From CALMNV01 sp035688975 (GTDB lineage: Bacteria > Actinomycetota > Actinomycetes > Actinomycetales > Dermatophilaceae), in the NCBI RefSeq assembly GCF_035688975.1, contig NZ_DASSMH010000141.1, forward strand, positions 1-26,391: DNA of 26,391 nt. The letters are read 5' to 3'. The notes below the pieces were generated by a model, which saw only the letters and a program-made list of their open reading frames with translations, was not told the origin of the DNA and ran no database searches. Positions 15,210 to 21,681 of the stretch are shown one piece after another (position 1 is the stretch's first letter; each line of letters starts with the position of its first letter). Position numbers and translations under genes: made by a program.

Positions 15210-15718
15210 GCGCCGTGAGCACCGATGCACCACTGCCCGGGACGCCACTGCCCGAGACGCCACTGCCCGAGACGCCACTGCCCGAGTCGCTCGCGTCCAT
15301 CGCCGAGGACTTCCGCGCGGCCACCAACGAGCTCAAGCTCGAGCTGCTGCTCGAGTTCAGCGACGAGCTGCCGGCGCTGCCCGAGCGCTATGCCGGCCGG
15401 CTCGACGCCCTCGAACGCGTCGACGAGTGCCAGTCCCCCGTGTTCCTCATGGTCGAGGTGGATCCCGGCCCGTCGCCCGACGAGCGGGTGGTGCACGTCT
15501 TCTTCGACGCCCCGGACGAGGCGCCCACCACCCGCGGCTTCGCCGGCATCCTGCACGAGGGGCTTGAGGGACTGTCGGCCGCGGAGGTGCTCGCCGTGCC
15601 GGACGACGCCCCGATGCGCTTCGGGCTCGCCGAGGCGGTCTCACCGCTGCGCATGCGCGGAATGGTCGCCATGCTGGCGCGGATCAAGCGCCAAGTCCGC
15701 GCCAAGACGGCCGCCTGA
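15206..15718 (+). CDS. sufE: SufE-family sulfur acceptor protein
   Basis: 170 aa. SufE proteins take persulfide sulfur from cysteine desulfurase or a sulfurtransferase and stimulate Fe-S cluster assembly. The key segment is ERVDECQSPVFLMVEVD with C75, the counterpart of E. coli SufE C51 in its GCQSxV motif. The following region, with RGFAGILHEGLEGLSAAEVLAVP, matches the family helices. The first 30 residues are unusual: TPLPE repeats coded by a four-copy 15-bp tandem repeat at 15230-15289. The start is GTG 15206, overlapping the rhodanese stop by four bases; GTG 15215 is an alternative three codons later. Confidence 0.9.
   Translation: MSAVSTDAPLPGTPLPETPLPETPLPESLASIAEDFRAATNELKLELLLEFSDELPALPERYAGRLDALERVDECQSPVFLMVEVDPGPSPDERVVHVFFDAPDEAPTTRGFAGILHEGLEGLSAAEVLAVPDDAPMRFGLAEAVSPLRMRGMVAMLARIKRQVRAKTAA
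15230..15289 (+). repeat. In-frame 15-bp coding repeat in sufE, four copies
   Basis: CCACTGCCCGAGACG units at 15230, 15245, 15260 and 15275; the first and last copy each differ by one base. They encode a PLPET-type Pro-rich linker at the N-terminus. Confidence 0.95.
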
Positions 15719-15760
15719 GACTGAGCCAGCGGTCCCCCGCCCCCCACCCCTACCCGGCTG

Positions 15761-15861
15761 CTAAGCCACTGCTCCACTTTCTGCAGCAGTGACGTAGCCC
15801 GCGGGGAGCTACCCACCGCGCCCCCTACGTCACTGCTCCACTTTCTGCAGCAGTGACGTAG
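15761..15861. repeat. Paired 37-bp stem-loop repeats
   Basis: Two copies at 15761-15797 and 15825-15861. The second has perfect 13-base arms CTACGTCACTGCT and AGCAGTGACGTAG around an 11-base loop. In the first copy the left arm reads CTAAGCCACTGCT. They lie in the 219-base gap between sufE and the XRE-type gene, where no other gene is seen. The stems could terminate sufE transcription, though no T-run follows. Confidence 0.93.
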
Positions 15862-15937
15862 GCCGCCGGGCGAGGCACCCAACGGGCGGCTTTGGCGTGT
15901 GCTGAGGACTGTCGGCGGTCGCCGCCAGAGTGACCGC

Positions 15938-16570
15938 ATGCAGAACAGAGCGGCAGACATGGACTGGGCCGACGACGGCGTCCTCGGACGGTTCGTCGTC
16001 AGGGCGAGGCGCAGAGCCGACCTCAGCCAGCGGGAGCTGGCGGAGGTGCTCGGTGTCTCGCCGGCCACGGTGTCCCGGGTTGAATCAGGGCACACCAGAG
16101 GCAGTCTGGGGTTGTTGGCAGCGGTGTTGCGATGCGCTGGCCTGCGCCTGGCAGTCGTCGACTCCGACGGCTGCGAGGTGGAGCCGGTTGCGGCCGACGT
16201 TGTCCGCGACAACGCGGATCGGCGGTTTCCCGCGCACCTCGACGTCGCTCCACCGGACCTGGTGCCGCCAGCGCGCCGGCACTTCCCGCGCTATGACCGG
16301 CCCCCGGCCAGAGGCTGGTATCACCTTCGCCCGGAACGGGACCGCCTCCGCATTCGGTCGACCGGCACGACGTCCCCCGGGGACGATCACCCGACGGTGA
16401 GGGAGTTGGAGCAACGCCGCCAGCTGCTGCGTGCGCGACCGGCGTGGGTGCAGACCGCACCCAGACCGCTTCCCGAATGCCGGTGCTTTGACAGGTGCTA
16501 CCTCGGGGCCGCGTGCCCACCCACCTGTCCCTGCCAGTGCGAGCCGGCGCCCCGGGCCCGGACCGGTTGA
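15938..16570 (+). CDS. XRE-family helix-turn-helix protein with cysteine-rich C-terminus
   Basis: 210 aa. Residues about 16-70 form an XRE/Cro helix-turn-helix (RARRRADLSQRELAEVLGVS, then PATVSRVESGHTRGSL). A middle region of about 100 residues (HFPRYDRPPARGWYHLRPER) is rich in Arg and Pro and not recognised. The C-terminus packs seven cysteines into about 22 residues (CRCFDRC, then AACPPTCPCQC), which suggests a structural or sensory metal site. Base use departs from its neighbours, with TAT, TTG and other A/T-ending codons, and no CGGCATAC octamer occurs here. ATG 15938 is chosen since it starts close to the domain. It has no operon partner and ends 28 bases from the convergent kynA. Confidence 0.75.
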   Translation: MQNRAADMDWADDGVLGRFVVRARRRADLSQRELAEVLGVSPATVSRVESGHTRGSLGLLAAVLRCAGLRLAVVDSDGCEVEPVAADVVRDNADRRFPAHLDVAPPDLVPPARRHFPRYDRPPARGWYHLRPERDRLRIRSTGTTSPGDDHPTVRELEQRRQLLRARPAWVQTAPRPLPECRCFDRCYLGAACPPTCPCQCEPAPRARTG

Positions 16571-16598
16571 GCGTGCGCCGGCGCCGCGGGCGCGTGGG

Positions 16599-17459
16599 TC
16601 ATCCTGTGATCCGCGAGCGCACCGCGTAGAGCTCGGGAAAGAACGTCAGGTCGAGGGCGCGCCGAAGGAAGCCCACCCCGCTCGACCCGCCGGTGCCGGT
16701 CTTGTCGCCGATGGTGCGCTGGACGACCTGCAGGTGTCGGAAGCGCCACAGCTGGAAGTTGTCCTCGACGTCGACGAGCTCCTCACACGTCTCGTAGACG
16801 CCCCAGTGGTCATGCGGTCGCGCGTAGACCTCGGCGATGGTGTCGACCAGGGCGGCATTGGACCGGTAGGGCTGGCTCCAGTCGCGGTCAAGCAGCTCCG
16901 GCGGCACGGCATACCCTCGGCGGTCGAGGTAGGCGAGGAACTCGTCGTAGAGGCTCGGCTGGCGCAGCAGCTCCTCGAGGGCGGCCCGGGCGCCCTCGTC
17001 GTGGGCGAAGACGGCCACCATGTCCGAGTTCTTGTTGCCAAGGAGGAACTCGACCTCACGGTACTGCGCAGACTGGAAGCCCGAGCTGGTGGCGAGGAAC
17101 GGCCGGATCTCGGCGTACTCGCTCGGCGTGAGGGTCGCGAGCACGCTCCATTGGTCCGCGAGCGTGTGCTGGATGTGCTTGATGCGGGCCAACCTCTTCA
17201 GGGCCGGGGCGAGCTCGTCCGAGGCCAGCAGGCTGCGCGCCGAGCGCAGCTCGTGGATGAGCAGCTTGAGCCACAGCTCGGTCGTCTGGTGCTGGATGAT
17301 GAAGAGCAGCTCGTCGTGCTGGGGTGGGTCGCTGAGCGGCCGCTGCGCCGAGAGGAGCTGGTCGAGCCCGAGGTAGTCGCCGTAGGACAGCTTCCCTGCG
17401 AAGTCCCGCTGGATGCCCCGCTCGAGGTCGCGCTGGCTCGTCGGATCAACGGTGTCCAT
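16599..17459 (-). CDS. kynA: Tryptophan 2,3-dioxygenase
   Basis: 286 aa heme enzyme that opens the indole ring of L-tryptophan to N-formylkynurenine. Conserved parts: LSYGDYLGLDQLL (24-36), QHDELLFIIQHQTTELW (47-63) with H57 at the substrate-contacting position, SGFQSAQYREVEFLLGNK (126-143), heme-ligand H242 in WRFRHLQVVQR, the tryptophan-carboxylate loop GTGGSSGVGFLRRA (255-268) and the FFPELYAVRS end. No kynurenine formamidase or kynureninase gene is in the window. ATG 17459 has a TACGAT box 12 bases upstream and no ribosome site. It ends close to the convergent XRE-type gene. Confidence 0.95.
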   Translation of the reverse strand: MDTVDPTSQRDLERGIQRDFAGKLSYGDYLGLDQLLSAQRPLSDPPQHDELLFIIQHQTTELWLKLLIHELRSARSLLASDELAPALKRLARIKHIQHTLADQWSVLATLTPSEYAEIRPFLATSSGFQSAQYREVEFLLGNKNSDMVAVFAHDEGARAALEELLRQPSLYDEFLAYLDRRGYAVPPELLDRDWSQPYRSNAALVDTIAEVYARPHDHWGVYETCEELVDVEDNFQLWRFRHLQVVQRTIGDKTGTGGSSGVGFLRRALDLTFFPELYAVRSRITG

Positions 17460-17465
17460 CGGTCG

Positions 17466-17471
17466 ATCGTA
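17466..17471 (-). promoter_or_regulatory. Candidate leaderless -10 box of kynA
   Basis: TACGAT on the minus strand, first T 12 bases before ATG 17459, in the 27-base gap behind the hypothetical gene. It suggests that kynA can be transcribed separately from its upstream neighbour. Confidence 0.5.
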
Positions 17472-17486
17472 GGTGGCGCCCTCTCG

Positions 17487-17996
17487 TCAAGGGCGGGCGG
17501 CCAGCGACACCAGGTGGCCGACCACCCCAGGGATCCACCCGAGCTCCCGCCGCATCCACCGGGCGCTGACGAGGTTGTGCGGCACGACGACGGTGTCCGA
17601 GCGTGCAGCGACGAGGCCGAGGTCGGTCCCGAACGCGTCGGTGACGATGGCCCACTGGCGCGCGCTGTGCCGGACCAGGTGCTCGCCGACCGCCACGGCG
17701 AAGAGGTCGACGAGAAGGTCAGCGCCTTCGCCGCTCGGCGCGCGCAGCTCGTGGCTGCGGGCCGCATCATAGGCCGCCCCGATGGAGGAAAGGTCGTCGA
17801 CGTCAACGCCCCGGGCGGCCAAGGTCTCGAGCCGCTGGCTGATCCGGGCCCGTTCCGCTTCGGTGAGCGGCTCGGCGACGGGCTTGCCGTCGAACGTGGG
17901 GTCGAGCCTTTCGGCCGCATCGTCGGTCGCAGGGGCGCCGGACCCCGCTGCCGATACGCCCGAATCGGTCCTGCTCCTCCTCGAGAACCAGCCCAC
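17487..17996 (-). CDS. Hypothetical protein, possibly DUF3806-like
   Basis: 169 aa from GTG 17996. The first 45 residues are disordered (Ser/Ala/Pro-rich), then a helical stretch LTEAERARISQRLETLAARGVD (45-66) and a compact C-terminal domain with AVAVGEHLVRHSARQWAIVTDAFGTDLGL and VVVPHNLVSARW. The W-x-I-V-x-D-x-F-G-T-x-L pattern is reminiscent of DUF3806 proteins, with no known function; this is memory-based and uncertain. No signal peptide or membrane helix is seen. The start is supported by a TAGCCT box 12 bases upstream, within the gap behind the aldo/keto reductase stop. An enzymatic link to kynA is not implied by the sequence. Confidence 0.75.
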   Translation of the reverse strand: MGWFSRRSRTDSGVSAAGSGAPATDDAAERLDPTFDGKPVAEPLTEAERARISQRLETLAARGVDVDDLSSIGAAYDAARSHELRAPSGEGADLLVDLFAVAVGEHLVRHSARQWAIVTDAFGTDLGLVAARSDTVVVPHNLVSARWMRRELGWIPGVVGHLVSLAARP

Positions 17997-18002
17997 GGGA
18001 TC

Positions 18003-18008
18003 AGGCTA
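18003..18008 (-). promoter_or_regulatory. Candidate leaderless -10 box of the DUF3806-like gene
   Basis: TAGCCT on the minus strand with its first T 12 bases before GTG 17996, in the 18-base gap behind the aldo/keto reductase stop. Confidence 0.5.
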
Positions 18009-18014
18009 TCCCTG

Positions 18015-18854
18015 CTAGAACGTCTCGGGGTCAGGGCCCGTGCGCACGCCGCGGTCGAGCGCCTCGAAGCCCCTGAGGTCGTCCCCGTCGAGCTCGAAGC
18101 CGAAGACGTCCGCGTTCTCGGCGATGCGGGCGGGCGTGACGGACTTGGGAATCACGACGTTGCCGATCTGCAGCTGCCACCGGATGATCGCCTGGGCCGG
18201 CGTCACGCCGTGCTTGTCCGCGATGGCCGCCACGGTCGGGTCGCGCAGGACGTCGCCGCCCGACGCGAGCGGGCTCCACGCCTCCGTGGCGATCCCGTGC
18301 TGGGCGTGGAAGGTGCGCAGCTCCCTCTGCTGGAGGTAGGGATGCAGCTCCACCTGGTTGATCGCGGGCAGCACGCCCGTCTCGTCCAGGAGCCGCTGAA
18401 GGTGCTCGATCGTGAAGTTGCAGACTCCCACCGCGCGCACCCGTCCCGATCGCTGCAGCTCGAGCATCGCCGTCCACGCGTCGACGTAGGCATCCTGGGA
18501 CGGCACCGGCCAGTGGATGAGGTACAGGTCGAGGACCTCGAGGCCGAGCCGCTCCAGCGACGCGTCGAAGGCGGCCGCGACGTTGCGGTGGTCGTCGTTC
18601 CACACCTTCGTCGTGACGAACACGTCCTCACGCGGGACGTCGGTCGCGGCGAGGGCCCGCCCGACACCTGCCTCGTTGCCGTAGAGGCGAGCGGTGTCGA
18701 CGTGCCGGTAGCCGGTGTCGAGCGCCACCGCCACGGCGGCCTCCACCTCGTCGTCGGGCACCTGCCAGACCCCGAAGCCCAGCTGCGGAATGGTCAGCCC
18801 CGGGATCGAGGCGTGCAGGAGCTCGACAGAGGGAACGCGGGTGTGTGCGGTCAT
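18015..18854 (-). CDS. Aldo/keto reductase (AKR5-like, 2,5-diketo-D-gluconate reductase type)
   Basis: 279 aa NADPH-dependent reductase of aldehydes and ketones with a TIM-barrel fold. The catalytic tetrad is complete: D53 (HVDTARLYGNE), Y58, K83 (VTTKVWND) and H114 (YLIHWPVP). The cofactor segment IPKSVTPARIAEN is near the C-terminus, and NQVELHPYLQQ is the family substrate-loop strand. The physiological substrate is not predictable. ATG 18854 is chosen over an upstream in-frame start at 18917 because TAGGTT lies 13 bases ahead and the extra residues are Arg-rich noise. It is divergent from the accA3-like gene. Confidence 0.93.
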   Translation of the reverse strand: MTAHTRVPSVELLHASIPGLTIPQLGFGVWQVPDDEVEAAVAVALDTGYRHVDTARLYGNEAGVGRALAATDVPREDVFVTTKVWNDDHRNVAAAFDASLERLGLEVLDLYLIHWPVPSQDAYVDAWTAMLELQRSGRVRAVGVCNFTIEHLQRLLDETGVLPAINQVELHPYLQQRELRTFHAQHGIATEAWSPLASGGDVLRDPTVAAIADKHGVTPAQAIIRWQLQIGNVVIPKSVTPARIAENADVFGFELDGDDLRGFEALDRGVRTGPDPETF

Positions 18855-18861
18855 GGCCCAA

Positions 18862-18867
18862 AACCTA
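18862..18867 (-). promoter_or_regulatory. Candidate leaderless -10 box of the aldo/keto reductase
   Basis: TAGGTT on the minus strand, first T 13 bases before ATG 18854. No ribosome site precedes the ATG. Confidence 0.5.
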
Positions 18868-18957
18868 TCGCCGGCTCGCCGACCGCGTGTGCCGCACCTC
18901 ACCCGGCGTGCTCGCACGACGCTCGTTTCGACCCCGGGAGGCGCGTTGGCAACGCGC

Positions 18958-18963
18958 TAGGCT
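18958..18963 (+). promoter_or_regulatory. Candidate leaderless -10 box of accA3
   Basis: TAGGCT, first T 13 bases before ATG 18971; same hexamer and spacing as for accD5 and the purine nucleoside phosphorylase gene. Confidence 0.55.
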
Positions 18964-18970
18964 CCGTCGC

Positions 18971-20761
18971 ATGGCATCCATCAGCAAGGTTCTGATCGCA
19001 AACCGTGGTGAGATCGCCGTGCGCATCGCGCGGGCGTGCAAGGACAGCGGGATCGCCTCGGTGGCGGTCTACGCCGAGCCGGACCGCGATGCCCTGCATG
19101 TCAAGGTCGCCGATGAGGCCTACGCCCTTGGAGGCTCGACGCCCGGCGACAGCTACCTCGTCCAGGACAAGCTGCTCGACGTCGCCGCGCGCTCGGGTGC
19201 CGATGCCGTCCACCCCGGCTACGGCTTCCTCGCCGAGAACGCCTCCTTCGCCCAGGCCGTGCTCGACGCCGGCCTCGTCTGGATCGGCCCGGGCCCCGAC
19301 GCCATCGACGCGCTGGGCGACAAGGTCAAGGCCCGGCACATCGCGACGAAGGCCGACGCCCCGCTCGTGCCCGGCACCAAGGACCCGGTCTCCGGCCCCG
19401 AGGAGGTGGTCGCCTTCGCGGAGGAGCACGGGCTGCCGGTCGCCATCAAGGCGGCATACGGCGGAGGCGGCCGTGGGCTCAAGGTGGCCCGCACCCTCGA
19501 GGAGATCCCGCACCTCTACGAGTCGGCGGTCCGCGAGGCCGTGACGGCCTTCGGCCGCGGGGAGTGCTTCGTCGAGCGCTTCCTCGACCGCCCGCGGCAC
19601 GTCGAGACCCAGTGCCTGGCCGACCAGCACGGCAACGTCGTCGTCGTCTCGACGCGCGACTGCTCGCTCCAGCGCCGCAACCAAAAGCTCGTCGAGGAGG
19701 CACCCGCCCCGTTCCTCACCGAGGAGCAGCACGACGAGCTCCTGCGCGCGTCCAAGGCGATCCTCAAGGAGGCCGGCTACGTCGGCGCCGGCACGTGCGA
19801 GTTCCTCGTCGGACCGCAGGGCGACATCAGCTTCCTCGAGGTCAACACCCGCCTGCAGGTGGAGCACCCCGTCACCGAGGAGGTCACCGGCATCGACCTC
19901 GTGCGTGAGCAGTTCCGCATCGCCAACGGCGAGACGCTCGACTACGACGACCCCGAGCCGCACGCCCACTCCATCGAGTTCCGCATCAACGGCGAGGACG
20001 CCGGCCGCGGCTTCCTCCCGGCCCCCGGCACCGTGTCGAAGATGGTCGTGCCGCACGGTCCTGGCGTGCGCTGGGACGCCGGCATCGTCGAGGGTGACAC
20101 CGTCGCCGGCGCCTTCGACTCGATGATCGCCAAGCTCATCGTCACCGGCCGCACCCGCGAGCAGGCCATCGAGCGTTCGCGCCGGGCCCTGGCCGAGCTG
20201 ACGATCGACGGCATGCCGACCGTCGTGCCGTTCCACCGTGCCGTCGTCGCCGACCCGGCGTTCGCACCGGCCGACGGCACCCCCTTCTCGATCCACACCC
20301 GCTGGATCGAGACCGAGTGGGACAACACCGTCGAGCCGTATGCCGCAGGGCCGGCTTCCGGGGGCGACGCGGCCGACGCGGCCGAGCGGCAGACCATCGT
20401 TGTCGAGGTGGGCGGCAAACGGCTGGAGGTCTCCCTGCCCGGCGGACTCTCCTTCGGCGGCGGCGCCACCGGCGGCGCCGCCAGGAAGAAGGCGCCCAAG
20501 CGCTCCGGTGGCGGCAAGGCGGGCGCCGCGGCGTCCGGCAACTCGCTCACCGCACCCATGCAGGGCACGATCGTCAAGATCGCCGTCGAGGAGGGCGCCG
20601 TCGTCGCCGAGGGCGACCTCGTGATCGTCCTCGAAGCGATGAAGATGGAGCAGCCGATCAACGCGCACCGGGCCGGCGTGATCACGAGCCTCGCCGCGTC
20701 GGTCGGCGAGACCGTCACCTCCGGCGCGGTGCTCGCCGAGATCGCCGACGCGCAGGCCTGA
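18971..20761 (+). CDS. accA3: Acyl-CoA carboxylase alpha subunit: biotin carboxylase plus biotin carrier domain (AccA3-like)
   Basis: 596 aa. Residues 1-450 are an ATP-grasp biotin carboxylase: VLIANRGEIAVRIARACKD at the start, HPGYGFLAENASFA, the glycine loop AAYGGGGRGLKVA (about 160-172), and the metal/bicarbonate region FLEVNTRLQVEHPVTE. After a Gly/Ala/Lys-rich flexible linker (about 500-525), the biotinyl domain ends the protein with EAMKMEQP; the biotinylated lysine is K558. It carboxylates biotin with ATP and bicarbonate for transfer by the carboxyltransferases. The birA product would attach the biotin; AccD5-like and epsilon subunits are natural partners. It is a stand-alone gene with a leaderless-type promoter, followed by two inverted repeats and a convergent gene. 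Confidence 0.95.
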   Translation: MASISKVLIANRGEIAVRIARACKDSGIASVAVYAEPDRDALHVKVADEAYALGGSTPGDSYLVQDKLLDVAARSGADAVHPGYGFLAENASFAQAVLDAGLVWIGPGPDAIDALGDKVKARHIATKADAPLVPGTKDPVSGPEEVVAFAEEHGLPVAIKAAYGGGGRGLKVARTLEEIPHLYESAVREAVTAFGRGECFVERFLDRPRHVETQCLADQHGNVVVVSTRDCSLQRRNQKLVEEAPAPFLTEEQHDELLRASKAILKEAGYVGAGTCEFLVGPQGDISFLEVNTRLQVEHPVTEEVTGIDLVREQFRIANGETLDYDDPEPHAHSIEFRINGEDAGRGFLPAPGTVSKMVVPHGPGVRWDAGIVEGDTVAGAFDSMIAKLIVTGRTREQAIERSRRALAELTIDGMPTVVPFHRAVVADPAFAPADGTPFSIHTRWIETEWDNTVEPYAAGPASGGDAADAAERQTIVVEVGGKRLEVSLPGGLSFGGGATGGAARKKAPKRSGGGKAGAAASGNSLTAPMQGTIVKIAVEEGAVVAEGDLVIVLEAMKMEQPINAHRAGVITSLAASVGETVTSGAVLAEIADAQA

Positions 20762-20794
20762 CGCCCCGCTCCTGCTCTCACGGTCCTGGGCAAG

Positions 20795-20978
20795 CCGGCA
20801 TTCCTCCTCAGGGCCACCAGCCGACATTCCTCCCGTCAGTCGAGTGGCCAATTTGGTCCCAGCCCGGGCCGAGCGAAACTGGCCACTCGACCTGTCGGGG
20901 GAGCGAACCGGCATTCCTCCCCTCAGTCAAGTGGCCAGTTTGGTCCCAGCCCGGGCCGAGCGAAACTGGCCACTCGAC
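20795..20978. repeat. Two 71-bp direct repeats, each a long stem-loop, plus a partial copy
   Basis: Copies at 20821-20891 and 20908-20978 differ at a few positions; a partial first segment (CCGGCATTCCTCC) is at 20795. Each has 16-base arms, in copy 1 GTCGAGTGGCCAATTT (20839-20854) and AAACTGGCCACTCGAC (20876-20891), around a GC-rich loop of about 21 bases. They sit between the convergent accA3-like and MT0933-like genes, where bidirectional termination would be useful. The arm sequence is related to the 33-bp repeats at 5504-5569. Confidence 0.93.
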
Positions 20979-21010
20979 GTGGCGGAGGCCCGGGCGCTGG
21001 GAAGCGCGCC

Positions 21011-21523
21011 TCAGGCGGGCGGGTCCCCCAAGGTGATCCGACCGCCGGCCGGCGGGGCTGCCGACCCCGTCGGCGGCGGTGCGTCGATGCGGTCGGACGG
21101 CTCGGTCGGCTGGCCGGGCGGCGGCAGGTCCGGCTGCTCCGTGCCGGGACCGTCCGGCAGGGTGGGCTCCGGAAGGTCCGGGATGTCGGGTCCGGGCGGG
21201 GCGACGGGCTCGCGCGGGACCGACGACGGCGAGGTCCCCGGGTCGAAGGGGGTCGGGTCGGCCGGCCGAGCCGGACCCGGTTCCGGCGTGCTTCCCGGCG
21301 CCGGTTCGGGCTGCGGCGTCGGCACGGACGCCTCCGAGGCGGGCTCGGCCTCCGGCGGGAGCCCGAGCCCGCCTCGCACCGCGTCACCCGCCTTGTCGAC
21401 CTGCTCGGCATACCGTCCGCCGGTCTTGTCGTTGACGAGCTCCTCCACCTTCTGCAAGCCGCTCTCGGCCTGCTCGGGATGGCCCTTGAGGAAGTCCTTG
21501 GCCTTGGCGATCCAGTCGCTCAT
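21011..21523 (-). CDS. MT0933-like (Rv0909-type) antitoxin-family protein with long Pro-rich tail
   Basis: 170 aa. The first 52 residues (DWIAKAKDFLKGHPEQAESG, then ELVNDKTGGRYAEQVDKAGDAVRGGL) match the small actinobacterial MT0933_antitox family, with the characteristic D-K-T-G-G-x-Y-x-x-Q-x-D-K. Residues 58-170 are almost entirely Pro, Glu, Asp and Gly and should be disordered; this extension is not part of the usual short family member. ATG 21523 has GGAGGA just upstream. No toxin gene is adjacent, so a toxin-antitoxin role is doubtful, as for many stand-alone family members. It is convergent with the accA3-like gene and downstream of lpdA on the same strand. Confidence 0.78.
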   Translation of the reverse strand: MSDWIAKAKDFLKGHPEQAESGLQKVEELVNDKTGGRYAEQVDKAGDAVRGGLGLPPEAEPASEASVPTPQPEPAPGSTPEPGPARPADPTPFDPGTSPSSVPREPVAPPGPDIPDLPEPTLPDGPGTEQPDLPPPGQPTEPSDRIDAPPPTGSAAPPAGGRITLGDPPA

Positions 21524-21549
21524 GAGTCCTCCGTCTGTGCTGTCGAGGC

Positions 21550-21594
21550 GTGTGCTGATGACGGGTGTGCTGGTGACGGGTGTGCTGATGGGGC
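21550..21594. repeat. Tandem 15-bp repeat, three near-identical copies
   Basis: GTGTGCTGATGACGG at 21550, GTGTGCTGGTGACGG at 21565 and GTGTGCTGATGGGGC at 21580. It lies in the 158-base region between lpdA and the MT0933-like gene, directly upstream of the latter's ribosome site on the transcribed side. No gene is seen in this gap. Confidence 0.9.
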
Positions 21595-21681
21595 GCGGGC
21601 CCCGGGTCACGGTACGTGCTCTTACGACCGTACGCCTCCCGCGGGCGGAGGCGGCGCCAGCCTCCCCTGCTGCCCGCCGAC

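Noticed and set aside
16581..16593. Small GC hairpin GCGCC-GCG-GGCGC between the XRE-type gene and kynA as a terminator
   Set aside because: Five-base arms with a three-base loop are common by chance at this GC content, and no T-run follows.
16431..18995. An 854-codon open frame on the plus strand
   Set aside because: It runs antisense to kynA, the hypothetical gene and the aldo/keto reductase, all with clear family motifs. Long antisense frames are expected at this GC content, and its translation is low-complexity Arg/Glu/Val.
5504..20978. Repeat pairs as a possible CRISPR array
   Set aside because: There are only two copies at each place, no regular unique spacers of 30-40 bases, and no cas genes.
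21011..21681. A toxin-antitoxin module around the MT0933-like gene
   Set aside because: No small open frame with a toxin-like sequence is next to it; the neighbours are lpdA and accA3.
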